A DNA stretch of 64,000 nucleotides from Pardosa pseudoannulata. Lineage: Eukaryota > Arthropoda > Arachnida > Araneae > Lycosidae. Made by a program: the position numbers and the translations under genes. Numbering within the stretch: position 1 is the first letter of the stretch; each line of letters begins with the position of its first letter. Under the pieces are notes generated by a model, which was given only the letters and a program-made list of their open reading frames with translations, was not told the DNA's origin and did not search any database. The stretch spans positions 137,153,498 to 137,217,497 of the forward strand of contig CM063502.1 of assembly GCA_032207245.1 (NCBI GenBank). The letters are read 5' to 3'. Below, piece after piece: positions 1 to 11,352 of the stretch.

Positions 1-289
<289 letters not shown>

Positions 290-800
290 CTGAATTCTTA
301 AAATATTAATAAAGACAACATTTTAAGATTTTTTTGATGCTTGATTCTGTAACGAAATGACTGTACTTCTACTCATATTTGAAAAGAGATAAAGTACATT
401 ACGTGAGCTTATAAATTTTGATTTAATTCACCTTAATTGCATGCTGTTAGGGAACCTAAATTTTTTCTTTCATCAGGAATTTATTCATATCGTCCATGAA
501 ACAAAATATAAATAATACTTAGTGTTGTGGTTTATGAAACTTTACATTTCGGTTTTACGAAACTACCTGTAATTTATTCTTCATTGAGTAACTAATGTTA
601 GCTTTTACAATAATAAAAATGTATTTATTACACGACTCTATAAACTTTACTTATTTAGTAAAGGTATTAAATAGGTGGGATAGTAAATCTGCGACTGAAT
701 TCTTAAAATCTATTAATAAAGACAAGCAAATTTGGAGCTAAGATTTGTATTTGAGCTTATATCCTGTAACGAAAATCAGCCTCCTACTTCTTCAATTGTA
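290..800. repeat. Diverged direct duplication, ~404-bp offset
   Basis: The segment starting at 290 (CTGAATTCTTAAAAT, then ATTAATAAAGACAA and CTGTAACGAAA) recurs at 694-800 in the same order. The copies share about 90-100 bp with small indels. The first copy abuts the AT microsatellite directly. The sequence between them (378-693) shows no feature I recognise. Confidence 0.7.
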
Positions 801-1565
801 CCACTACAAACGCCGTAGCAACTGTTGATTGACTTTATCGCATAGAGTTGTCATCTTGCGTGATTTACTGAGACCAAAGTTGCTTTTGTGGAAATGACAC
901 TACCTTAAAAAGTCACAGTACCTATTCAATATATATTTTAGTAAAATACAAAATTGGGAATGTAATACTTTTAATATCTAAAGTAAATTTTGAAAATATT
1001 TAGTTTTAAAATTTTACATTTGATTAAAAATGTTCAAATAAATTCTGGATGATTTTTTTTATGAATTTCTAAAGAATATTTCTTAAAAATCAGCATTGTA
1101 TTTTACATACGTGTAATATTATATTTAATATACATTTTATTTGTGGGTATATGTGTAATGGGTGTTTTTTACCCTTTACAAACTTACAGTTACATTCATA
1201 TGAAATAGTCATTAAGCCATGAAAAAAACCCACCGAAATTTGAGAAAAATATAGATTTTAATGAAAGAATTCGTCTTTAACACTAGAACCGTAGGAATTT
1301 TAGTCTACCTAATGTGTGGAGCTGGGTTAAACCTACCCCTATTGATATGAATCCGTATTGTTATTCACAACGTACACTGTATTTATACGCAATGACATAT
1401 ATTGATTTTTAGACATTAAATTATAATAATTCATGAAAAAGCATGAAATACTATAATATTGAAAAGTATATACAGTTAGAAAAACATATAGACAACTTTA
1501 ATGGAATTATTAATATGTTGTTGTCAATTCTACTTGGAAGAACCAGCATGTGAGCCAGAAGCCAC
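801..1565. other. AT-rich non-coding sequence
   Basis: No gene, RNA or convincing repeat is seen. The one point of note is TTAA followed by CACTAGAACC at 1277-1290. This resembles the TTAA-plus-terminus layout of piggyBac-type elements, but no matching opposite end was found. Confidence 0.6.
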
Positions 1566-1883
1566 ATGAATCAAGAGGAAGAAGTCCGTTATTTACTTGA
1601 GGATCACAGCTAGGATGAAAGAACATCTCAGCTCAAGTGGGTTCACGCAATTTTAGATGGAGAGACCAAGCAGGAGACACCCCATGCTAACCCCCCAGAT
1701 GTTATCGTTTGAGAAATTTCAGAACATTATGACCAAGAATATATTTTAAATGTCCCAATCACCACTAACGAACACGACGGACCTTATGCCTTCTCTAGCC
1801 ACAAACCCGCAACTCTCCAGTTGCCGAATGAGCTACCGGGATTCGCGTATTGCACTTCTAGTTGTAATAACTATATACATTAA
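1566..1883 (+). pseudogene. Degenerate coding-like segment, unrecognised
   Basis: A GC-richer patch in AT-rich surroundings. Reading from the ATG at 1566 gives about 105 codons with ordinary protein composition (acidic start MNQEEEVRYLLED), interrupted by a TAG at 1611 and a TGA at 1710. I do not recognise the product. The acidic N-terminus and the TTAA-flanked motif about 290 bp upstream would suit the 5' part of a decayed piggyBac-type transposase, but that is inference. Two stops in 105 codons is only mildly fewer than chance at this base composition, so this may not be coding-derived at all. An 84-codon frame from 1750 overlaps in another phase and looks like a shadow. Confidence 0.3.
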
Positions 1884-2941
1884 AGGAATATCAAATAGTT
1901 TAAATATATATACTTTTTATGTCATGATTTTATTTTATTTTAACGACTCCATTGTTAATGGAATCCTAAAAAAAATTCAAAATATGGAATCATTCAAATA
2001 TTGAATCCCGTTTGAAATTTCCAATGTTTGTTCAAAATGTCGAGAGCTATAACTTCAGCTAATAAACGAAATTCCATTATTTTGATTACATTTTGTGTAG
2101 TGTCTCTTCTTAAGTTATTGCTTTTCGTTCAAAGTAAATTTAAATCTCATTGGACGAAATAACTGATTGTCCGCTTTTAATGAATGTTAGAAATTCTCAC
2201 ATACAAAGGATTCATTATTAAAAAATTTCATGAAACATCTTGAAATAAAAACGTTGTAGGTTAATTTTTTTCTGAGAATCTGTTAACTGGGTGATCTCTT
2301 GTATAACACAATTTATGAGAAAAAGTAACATTGTTGCATAAACTGCAACATTGTTATGAAAGCTAATAATGATTCCAAAGGTTACACAATCTGATTTTTT
2401 AATTAGAGAATTACTTGCAAGTGGTCAAAGTGATGGCGACACGTTAGCTATTAAATAAATTCAGGATTTGATGGATTTTTAAAGTGTCGTCAAACAAACA
2501 CAAAACCCCTAATAAAAAGATTTAAATTAGTGCATGCTATTATAAACTAAAGATGTTGATAGCGTTAGTATTATTTTTATTATTTTTTATAATTAAATGT
2601 ATATTTAGTAGAACCTTGATTTATAATATCTGCATTATTTGCTTTTCCGTCATGATCGTGCGTTTTGTTTGGTATCAAATTTACCCCTATGTGAGCATTG
2701 TAAATTCTTTCCTAAATTCATCGTCCAAGGATTCTTTGTACTCTCGAATCTGTCATTCAAACATTAAGAAGCTTTCTCTTGGCCGTTCCATAATAGTCCG
2801 TTTATAGATTTAAAGATAACGGGAGAAATGAAATTATTTGTTGCTAATAAAAGTAGTGTTATGTGGGTGGTAAAAAGATTTCTAGCTCATCGGTGAGACA
2901 TTCTGGCATACATTCTGGCTCATCTGGCGTCATGAGTTAGA
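1884..2941. other. AT-rich non-coding sequence
   Basis: No supported gene. An 84-codon ATG frame at 2553-2807 is hydrophobic at its start only because of T-rich sequence, and it matches no family I know. Positions 2343-2444 belong to a direct repeat listed separately. Confidence 0.6.
2343..2444 (+). repeat. Dispersed direct repeat, copy 1
   Basis: About 100 bp containing GAAAGCTAATAATGATTCCA, then ACACAATCTGATTT, TTAGAGAA and CAAAG(T/C)GATGG(C/T)GACACGT. It recurs in the same orientation at 3521-3621, about 1.18 kb downstream, with a few substitutions. Whether it is a pair of element ends or a fragment of a dispersed family cannot be told from two copies. Confidence 0.75.
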
Positions 2942-2993
2942 TTACTAAGCCTCTGATGGTCTAGGAAATCCTAGACCATCAGAGGCTTAGTAA
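2942..2993. repeat. Near-perfect 52-bp palindrome
   Basis: Two 25-bp arms (2942-2966 and 2969-2993) are exact reverse complements separated by AA. The arm starts TTACTAAGCCTCTGATGG. The sequence is less AT-rich than its surroundings, so chance pairing is unlikely. A 2-nt spacer is too short for an efficient microRNA hairpin loop. A cruciform or fold-back duplication scar fits better (inference). Confidence 0.95.
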
Positions 2994-3520
2994 CCCAACC
3001 ACTGCAGGTCAGGTAACAGTGGAAGCACCATTCTACTGACCAGAAGCAATATGAAGAGAAATGAGAATAGAGAGTTTAAATGAAACCTGACTCAGTACTG
3101 AGGTTTCCTGAAGTCCACAGAATTTTATCGAAGCTAAAATCCTTTATATAAGTGTATATTGAGCGATGGTACATTTGTACAGTTAAAGTGTTATATGCCT
3201 ATTCTTCTCAGCTAGTCAATGAGTTTAAGTTATACTTTATACTTTCAATTAATCTAGTAAATAATTTATTCATAATTACATATAATGCCGAAATTTTATA
3301 TATATTTTTCGTATTAAAAGTTTTCCACGACTGTCCCATAAGAAAACGATGGCTCAATGCTCTACTGATAATATATAAGAGTAGAGGGATTCTGATATTT
3401 TGTTTTACAAAATAAGTGAGATAATAGTACTTATCAAGACTAGCAATAATCACCATAGCACATACGGTGTCATTCGACACAAAGAGTTTGAAAAGAGTAA
3501 AATTAGAATGTCAACCTTAA
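2994..3520. other. Non-coding sequence
   Basis: No gene supported. Two overlapping open frames on opposite strands (3152-3415 and 3208-3480) mirror each other, are rich in Ile/Tyr/Leu/Phe and match nothing I know. They are most likely chance. Confidence 0.55.
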
Positions 3521-3621
3521 ACTACAACATTTTGTGAAAGCTAATAATGATTCCAAAGGTAACACAATCTGATTTATTACTTAGAGAAATACTTTAAAGT
3601 GCTCAAAGCGATGGTGACACG
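3521..3621 (+). repeat. Dispersed direct repeat, copy 2
   Basis: Second copy of the repeat at 2343-2444, same strand. Similarity starts near ACAACATT and ends at GGTGACACGT, after which the two copies diverge completely. Confidence 0.75.
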
Positions 3622-3889
3622 TGTTGTTGCATACATCATGTTTCAGACGTTGTTATCAAGGTATTACTTTGAAGCATTGATGTGCATTTTTAAAGGACAA
3701 CATTCGATCTCATTGGCTTTCAATTGATTTTATTAATAAACCTGCTGCTACTTTTCACTGGAACTGCGCATGTAGAAAATGCTTGATATTCTTGCTTATT
3801 TATATTGTTGTCTCGCAATGTGTGGAATGTTCCCAAAGAAAATATTGCTTGTAATGGTTGGTAATATTAACAGTCTTTTCTTGTAAAAA

Positions 3890-3943
3890 TAAATTAGACT
3901 TTTCCGGTATATAAATAAATATATACAGGATAAGTCTAATTTA
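3890..3943. repeat. Imperfect inverted repeat
   Basis: Arms 3890-3913 and 3920-3943 (24 bp) pair at 22 positions around a 6-nt loop. The arm begins TAAATTAGACTTTTCC. It could fold as a short hairpin. No promoter or element context is visible. Confidence 0.8.
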
Positions 3944-4917
3944 TTACATATGTTAAGACTTAAAATTGAAAAGAGAAGACATTTTACAAGAGTTACTGTT
4001 ATTTTTTATTTCCACAAAAGTTACTATAGAAAAGGAAAATAAAAAAGTTTATTAAATTGAACATTCTAGAATTGCTAGTTACCTGAAGAAACCGATCTTC
4101 ACATAGTATTTTTATACTTAATACGCAATTTGCTTAAGTCACGAGCATTTTATTCTTTCTGTTTTTGCTACATTTAAAGAAATTTAAATCGATCACGAAA
4201 TGGGACTCTAATTCCCAGCAAAGTTATTCATAGCATCAATTTACCTTTTTTCGCCTCTCGTAATGTAATTGGATAAAGCAAATCCAGACACAGGAGCTAA
4301 TATGTTCAAATCATATAACTGACTATAATATTCTTATACTTTTTTTTATCTGAAAGAAAATTAGGAATAAAGGAATTCTGTAGACATCTGCTAATAGAAT
4401 TATCTTAACTAACATTGAATATGAAACAGTTGTTTGTTGTGCTATTTTTTCTTAATTTTATGTGTTTGTTATATTTGAGCACGCAAACTTACACATACAC
4501 ACACTATACAATGACGCAAAAAGGACATTAAAAAGGTTTAGATAAAAGAATCCTAATGTCTCAGATTGCCAATTATTTTTAGTTTATGGGACTTTCTTTA
4601 TATTGAATACTTAATATTTTTTTACATATTTTATTACATTTAATATATTCACTTAAATAGTAGCTCTTTTCTATATATAAGTAAAAATTAATTTCATTCA
4701 CATTTACAAAATGTTTTATATCTTGAAACACGAATGACGTAAATTTCAAATATAGTAGTAACATAACTGTATACTTAATAACTCTTTATAACTCATTCAA
4801 ATATTCCATAAATTCTTAATCCTGTGAAAAATTCTATGGAAAATAAAATGTACCTTTTTTTAAAGAAATATTAATTTAAATAATTCACTCAAAAGTGTTT
4901 ATTTCAATGCATTGATT
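3944..4917. other. AT-rich non-coding sequence
   Basis: Nothing recognisable. The 61-codon minus-strand frame at 4579-4764 has no family features. Confidence 0.6.
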
Positions 4918-5075
4918 TAAAGTGCTACGGTCAATCTTTTTGTAACGCAAGGACTAATAAAAGACTGGGGCCTACAGCTTAAAGCCGATTGCAAATGGTA
5001 ACCAATGATATTAAAAAACATATACTATTTTCTAAAAGGCAGTAACCCACTGTTCGACCATTTATCTCACCAGTG
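4918..5075 (-). mobile_element. tRNA-derived SINE, decayed copy
   Basis: The 3' body of the window's SINE family is read on the minus strand: AGTGCTACGGTCAAT, then TTGTAACGCAAGGACTAAT, CCTACAGCTTAAAGCCGATT. This part (4918-5005) is clear. The rest, with AACCCACTGTTCGACCAT near 5045, may be the decayed tRNA-like head, but identity is weak there and the left end is uncertain. No target-site duplication is readable. Confidence 0.7.
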
Positions 5076-5892
5076 AATATCAATAGTAGCACAATGATGA
5101 ACAATGTTGTATGTATGAGACTGGTTTAATTAAATGCGACTGGTTAAATTGCAACTTATATCATGGATTTATATTTAAGCCATCTAAGCCTATGATATAC
5201 ATTTAAACTAAACCATTCACATTTAAAATATAATTTTTCTCATTAACGCATAAACACTGATTCGTTGGATGAGTTGTGGTCAATATTTTGCATTAAGATG
5301 GCAAATTATATTTACTGAAATACTGTTACTTAAGAGAATGTATCATCCCAAATATGGTCGAAATAGCAATGTATTAGTATTATAATTAGATGAAATTTTC
5401 TTTCTACACAGGCATGGAAAATTTAAATTTTTTTTTTATTACTTCAAAATTATTTATGCATATGATTTCATTTGTAGAAGCTTTAACAAATAGTAACTTT
5501 AAATTTTTTCTCCTTGTTTATTCTCACTTTAACTTCTTGATTCGAACTAGTAAGAGTGTTTTCATATTTAACACTCCGAAAGCGCCTCGTTTCTTGCGAC
5601 ATCGGACGCGCTATACGTTGTAGCTATGTCTTTGTTCTAGATGATTTCTTTTGATTTGTATTACTTCAAATGTTTTATTTTTGTTCTATTTAAATCAAAG
5701 ATGATACACGGGGAAATTTTCTTTCTTATCTATTTTTATTTACAAATGATGATATGTACTATAAATAATGCTTTTTAATAAATTATATAAAGTTGCAATT
5801 AATGTAGAATAAAATATTAAAATGCCACAGTTTATCACAAAATAATAAATATAACTTAAAAATACATGACATAGGAGGGAAAAAGTAAATCT
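5076..5892. other. AT-rich non-coding sequence
   Basis: No gene supported. A 77-codon frame (5390-5623) is Phe-rich and unrecognised. Confidence 0.55.
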
Positions 5893-5990
5893 ATTTTCAT
5901 AGCTGTTTAGAATCGGCTGTAAGTAGCAGTTATCGATATTATTAGCTCTCATGTCGCAAAACATTAAACAAAGGTCTAAACCAAACCAAA
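5893..5990 (+). mobile_element. tRNA-derived SINE, 3' fragment
   Basis: AGCTGTTTAGAATCGGCTGTAAG aligned in pieces with the family's AGCCGTTCAGAATCGGCTTT, followed by ATTAGCTCTCATGTCGCAAA and the family tail CCAAACCAAA. The tRNA-like head is absent or unrecognisable. A 106-codon minus-strand frame (5740-6060) runs antisense through it and begins at a non-ATG codon, so I do not call it a gene. Confidence 0.7.
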
Positions 5991-8900
5991 TCCATTCCGA
6001 ATTTAAGCCCAGTTTTAAGCTGTACATTGCTGACTCATCATTAATGTATTTTTCAAACAAAAATATTCATTGCATTTTATGCAGGAATACTGTGTCAATC
6101 AGAACCTCTATTTACTTGGCATTTATTACACCGTTTGCGTTAATTTGAGGCATTTCAAACATTTGCGTATTTTTCTTCTCCAGTAGTTGGTCTGAAGTTT
6201 CGTTGCAAAGTGACTTGATTCATCCTTTTCATCGCTAAATAAAAATTAGTGGATTATTTCAAGGTGTTTTTGCATTCAACTATATAAGTTTTAGCAATCA
6301 TCATGGGAAAAATAAGTCAATATTCAGGAAAATTTAGAACTACCATAAAGTATCAAGCAACGAACGTTTTGCTACTATCACCGAAACACAAAATTTAATG
6401 TAAGATAACAAGAAATATTCCTAGACTGTACTGGTAATTATTTCAATCTAGTACAGTAAATAAACAATTGGAGAGATACTAATAAGGTCAAGAAAAAGGT
6501 CAAGTAAAAAAATTTTCTTTGTAAAAAGCAAACATGTTTGCGGCACATACAACTGACATATCATATCCAATTAATATGCAGTTCTGAACATTAGTACTGT
6601 ATCCAATCTAATTTAGACATCACACAGCTAACATTAAAAAAGTAAAATGAATGTTCGATTTATAGATCAAGGGTTTCAAAAGTCGATAAGCTTTAATCTT
6701 CCACGATTGAAGACATATGAAACAGCAATAATTGCTTTCAAAAATGTGCACAACTATTATAACTCTATAATAGATCAGAGAAAATGGATATCTTAAGAAA
6801 ATTATGCATTTCAGATTTAAAACAAAATACTCAAAATACCATTTTGGGAAGTAAAACCTACTATATATATTAAAAGGTGATAAATGTGTATTATATATAT
6901 AATTCCATAGAGTTCCTCTAAATCTGCTACAATTTAACTGAATCTTCGCTTTAACAGGCCGTAATTAGCCTCAGTAAGTAAAAAGTAAGCAAAAAAATAA
7001 CTGAAAATACCGCATTTATGTATCTTAAGCATCAGAAATAAATTTATACTATGTAGAACAATAGAATACTTCCACTGATGCGATAATTTAAAAAAAATCG
7101 CAACATTATGCAACGAGTCTCCGTTCTTTCGGCATAACAGAAGAAAAAATATTATGTAAAAATTCCTACTGATGATATGTAAAATTTTTTATAATAAACT
7201 GACATTTAATAAATATTTACTTTAACTATGAAAAAGTGTATTTCCATCAATTAGATTATTTTTTTTTTGAAATTATCCGTTTTAATAGGAATTTCGCTTA
7301 ACCGCCTAAACCAGAGTCCCATTTGGGTCACTTAGGAGGTATTTTACAGTTATAACTCGCCTTTCCCACAGGAATAAAAGTCACATATTATTTGAAAACA
7401 TAAATTTTTAAATATTCTTGTTATACAAGTCTTTAAAAAATTAATAAATAGTTCTGGGCACTAATTTTCTGAATGGTGGGAGTATCATCCTCTTTTGCAT
7501 AGTTAAATTATTCACATATATCACATATATTAAAAAAATTGCTTATAGAATTTTAAATATTAAGTAATGTTACAAATATAGTAGTACGACTTATTTATGT
7601 ATTTAAATATGCATTACTTTTTCTTTACACAATTAATTTATTCAAAAACACAATGTGTTCCTTTCTTCAAGATAATAGCTTTATCGTAAGTAAAACATAC
7701 ATGAACACATAGTTAATTACTTTGAGACTTTTATTCCAAAATTGGGCATGCAAACATAATATAGAAACAAGATATCAGTGCTTATAGGTCAGAACTGCTT
7801 TAAGAGACCACAGTATCACTAGCAGTTTCTTCTATAAAAAATAAACATTAAATTAGCTCTCCCATTATTCAACGTCTCTATCGAACCACTGGCTGTCATC
7901 TCTGCTTTAGACAGGTAGATGAAAAACTAATTACTTTGTGAAACTGTGTCTTATGGAGTAATCACCTCCTGCCGTCGAAAAAGCATGATTTTTGTAACTT
8001 CTGTAAAATCGATAGAGGCATGTTTACATAAACGCTTAAGGTATTATTCTAGTAATTTATTTTGACAATTTCTTGCGTAAATGTTTGAGTTGTTTTAGTT
8101 TTGGATATTTATCAATGTAAAGATGTGGCATAAATATCTCAAGTCTTGTTAAGTTAAATAATATGAATATAATCCTTTACCTACACATGCGATTAAAAAC
8201 TGATGATTTATTTCAATAACTTGTCTTTTGAGTAAATAATTCTGTAATAAGACAAGACATTTTCAGAGCGAGAAACTATTCATATTTTTTATTCTGATAT
8301 GCTGCATCAGTTCTATTATATTAATAAATATAAATATAGTAGTAATAAATATAGTATAGCCATACGAAGGAAAAGTACAGTAGATGTATTTTTAGAGTAA
8401 TACGTTTTTATTGATAAACATTTTGCAAGTAAAAAGTTTTAAACTGGCTAAAACTTTTAAGAATTTTCAAACACGATTATTTTTAAGCTACCAATTGTTA
8501 CTTATTAGATTAGTATCTCGAGCCATATAAAATAAGGTTACACCATCACAACTGTGACATGTGAAATTTTGTACATGTGGTACTTCATGTTTGAAAGGCT
8601 ATTTTAAGCATATTTCCTTACTAAGTCAAATGTTGGTTGCTTGACTGGCTGGTTTAAGATCGTCTTTATCCCAACTCAAGACGACCTTTTGGTTAAAATA
8701 ATAAAATCACTTTATTTTGTTATACACTAATGATAAATACATCAGGCGATATTAAAATTTCTATTTTTCTGTTAATAGCATACTGTTAAAAGTCCAACTG
8801 ACTCACACTCATTCAACGCATCAAAAATCTGAATTATCTTCTAGGATAAACGGCAGTTATTAATAATTGGTAATTTTATTTCAAAATTAAATTAAGGATA

Positions 8901-9012
8901 GAAGATCTAAACCATTTTGTGATCACTAGTAATTCACAATTGTGAGTTTAAATCTGTTCCTTACTACATATGAATGACACATTCTGATAAATGCAATTGA
9001 ATTTATTTGAGA
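5991..9012. other. AT-rich non-coding sequence
   Basis: About 3 kb with no gene, no RNA and no clear element. At 7298-7339, TTAACCGCCTAAACC is followed by GTCCCATTTGGGTCA and TTAGGAGGT. This is a small imperfect inverted repeat next to a TTAA, discussed as a finding. Confidence 0.6.
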
Positions 9013-10001
9013 TTTTAGAGCAGGGGTAGGCAACGCGGCGCCCGCGTGCGCCATGGCGTCCCCGATTGATTTTTAATGCGCCCTCGCTGGACTAATGTAA
9101 ATGTATGATATGCAGAGCGATTTACTTACTCTTGTCAAACGGCGATATACAGCAAGTAGTCAGTTGAGTTTAGGATTGTGTATAGATTAGCAGTTTGCTA
9201 ACCTTGAGCGTATCTAATAACACACACGTATTTTTTGTTAGTGTGTGATGGTATTTCGAATAGACCACGCGTAGACCATGCATTTAAAACTACCAAGTAA
9301 TCCGAAATAATTCTTTTCTCTCAAAACCCTTCATGGATAAATGTAAAAGAAAAAGAACATATTATTTTAACGATCAATGGGAACATCTATATTGTTTCGT
9401 TGATTACAAAGGGAAGTGTATTTGTTTGTTGTGTAATAATAGTGTTGCGATTCCCAAGAAAAGTAATACTGAACGACATTTTAAGACCGTTCATACCAAT
9501 GTTGATAGTGACTATCCAAAGAACTCTGAAATTAGAAGGAAAAAAATTATTTCTTTAAAATCTTCAATAACTAACCAGCAAAGTTTTTTTACTAAACCAC
9601 TGCAATAACATAAAGCAGCAACGATCGCGTCATATAAAATATCGCATTTGCTAGCTAAGAATAAAAAAACATTTACAGATGGAGAAATAGTGAAAGAAGA
9701 CATGTTAGAAGCTGCTGATTCCCTTTTTGAAGAATTTAAAAATAAAAAAGAAATAGTTTTAGCTATAAACACGTTGCAATCCCCAATTATAAGAAACGAG
9801 CTGAAAACATGGACACCCAAGTTTCACACTGAATTATATGTATCATTATGTATGCAACCAACAAAATAAAGTTATAAAAAATCTGTTTTTTTTATGCCTA
9901 TTTATACCTGTTAATTATCTGTAAAATATGCGCCCTAGGTGATTTTCAAATTTAGTACTGCGCCCTTAAGGACAAACAGGTTGCCGACCCCTGTTTTAGA
10001 G
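9013..10001 (+). mobile_element. hAT-superfamily DNA transposon, internally deleted
   Basis: A 973-bp element (9021-9993) is flanked by perfect 8-bp target duplications TTTTAGAG (9013-9020 and 9994-10001), the size typical of hAT elements. Its ends are inverted repeats: CAGGGGTAGGCAAC on the left, and CAGGGGTCGGCAAC when the right end is reverse-complemented (13 of 14 match). The 8-mer TGCGCCCT occurs at 9077, 9929 and 9959 in one orientation, as expected of subterminal transposase-binding repeats (inference). Inside is a broken frame with a BED zinc finger. The length is about a third of an autonomous hAT, so the catalytic core has been lost. Confidence 0.93.
9333..9869 (+). pseudogene. hAT transposase remnant with N-terminal BED zinc finger
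   Basis: The ATG at 9333 opens a 91-codon frame that stops at 9606-9608 (TAA), then continues in the same phase to 9869, so one nonsense codon separates the halves. The first half has aromatic WEHLYCF, then C-x2-C in CLLC and H-x4-H in HFKTVH, the layout of a BED zinc finger that binds DNA. The second half carries ASYKISHLLAK and ADSLFEEF, segments familiar from BED-type hAT transposases annotated as GTF2IRD2/ZBED-like. From about residue 150 the frame jumps to a short tail. The RNase-H-like DDE domain and most of the C-terminal dimerisation region are missing, and a full protein would be about 600 residues. It cannot transpose alone. A truncated BED protein could still bind element ends (inference). 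Confidence 0.85.
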
Positions 10002-11352
10002 AATATATATTACGCTTCAACCTGTATAGTCTCTTAAATAATATCTTTAAAACTCTCAGACCTTTAATCCGCAAGCCTTGCCTTTGTTCTAGATCATATT
10101 CTAATCAAAATTGATTTTATTATTCACATATAATTCACAGTTCAATTATTTTTATATGCAGAGTAAATTTTTCAGCTATCCTACTGTTTCCATTTCCTGT
10201 AAGAAGTAGAAAGACTTTGCACGTTCTATTCATAAGACAGCAGTAATCAGGGTTTTGGCTATATTAAAACTTTAAGAACACTAAATTTATAAGTGAAAAG
10301 TAAAGTGGGAATGTGAAAATTTTTAATTTTACCGAGAGATGTCTTTATTAAAACACGTAAATTACAAACCGAACCAGAAAATTCTTATGGAGTACGAGAT
10401 GTGACATTCTTATCGGAAACATCACTAGATGTTCATGATTCATTAAAGAGAAGTATTTCTTTTATGTTTTCATGAATTTGTTCAATAGCTACTAGTGTTC
10501 CTTATTAATAGTAATGGATTTACGATTATTATGACGGTAACTTTTTTCCTTTTCGTATTATAAACAGAAAACTCTTTTTCCTTATATATTTTTCCTCGTA
10601 AAATATTGTGTCTGAGTTTAAGAATTGTGAAAATACCTATTCGACTTTCCTTCTTTGTTGCAAATGGTAAACAATTAAAATACGGGTGGGGGCTATGTAA
10701 TATATTTATTAACCTAACAGAATACAGGTTCCATAGATAAACTAGTCCATGTCCTTAATATCCGCCTAACATCCATATAACACTCACGGACGTTCTTGGA
10801 CTTCAATATAGCCCTGTGCTATTACGCTAATGATCTCATTTTTAGTACAATGTAAAAAAAGACTAAATGAAGTTGAAAATAATCTAGATATTATTAGAAT
10901 GAAACGCAGACAATAAGCGAAAATTGATAAAAATTGCAATGAAAAATATAAGTTAAAAACTAAAAAAAATCTTTAACCTTTAATTAATGAACTAAAAAGT
11001 ATAAAATAATTTATCGTTAAATGAGTAAGCCAGTTTCTCGTAACCAAGATGTTTGAAAGACATACTGATGAAACATATCTACATGAAATTAGTAAATAAT
11101 TTATGTAGAATATTCTAATCTAACGGTTATCTGCCACTTGTGAATTTCTCATTTTTTATGCACTAGTTACATAGCTGAGTTTTAAAGTCGTTTTATTTTC
11201 TCTGATTATCCCTCATAGATACTTTCCGCAATTTTGTGGTTTTATTTTAAAAAATGTTATACGCTTTTCCATTTGCTTAAATGTTTTCCACCTTTGTCCC
11301 AACTTGGCCGTGTTGCGAAACACTGGATAACTAATTTAGTAATGAAGTAAAC
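10002..11352. other. AT-rich non-coding sequence
   Basis: No gene, RNA or repeat recognised between the hAT and mariner elements. Confidence 0.6.

Noticed and set aside
2942..2993. microRNA precursor
   Set aside because: Arms are perfectly paired with a 2-nt spacer, so there is no proper terminal loop or bulges; a precursor is unlikely.
2343..3621. LTR retrotransposon with 100-bp terminal repeats
   Set aside because: The direct repeats do not have TG...CA ends or a target duplication, and no gag/pol-like frame lies between them.
5740..6060. 106-codon minus-strand frame with hydrophobic C-terminus
   Set aside because: It begins at a non-ATG codon, runs antisense through a SINE fragment and otherwise reflects T-rich sequence; no family recognised.
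9512..9820. 102-codon minus-strand frame
   Set aside because: It is the antisense shadow of the hAT transposase remnant.
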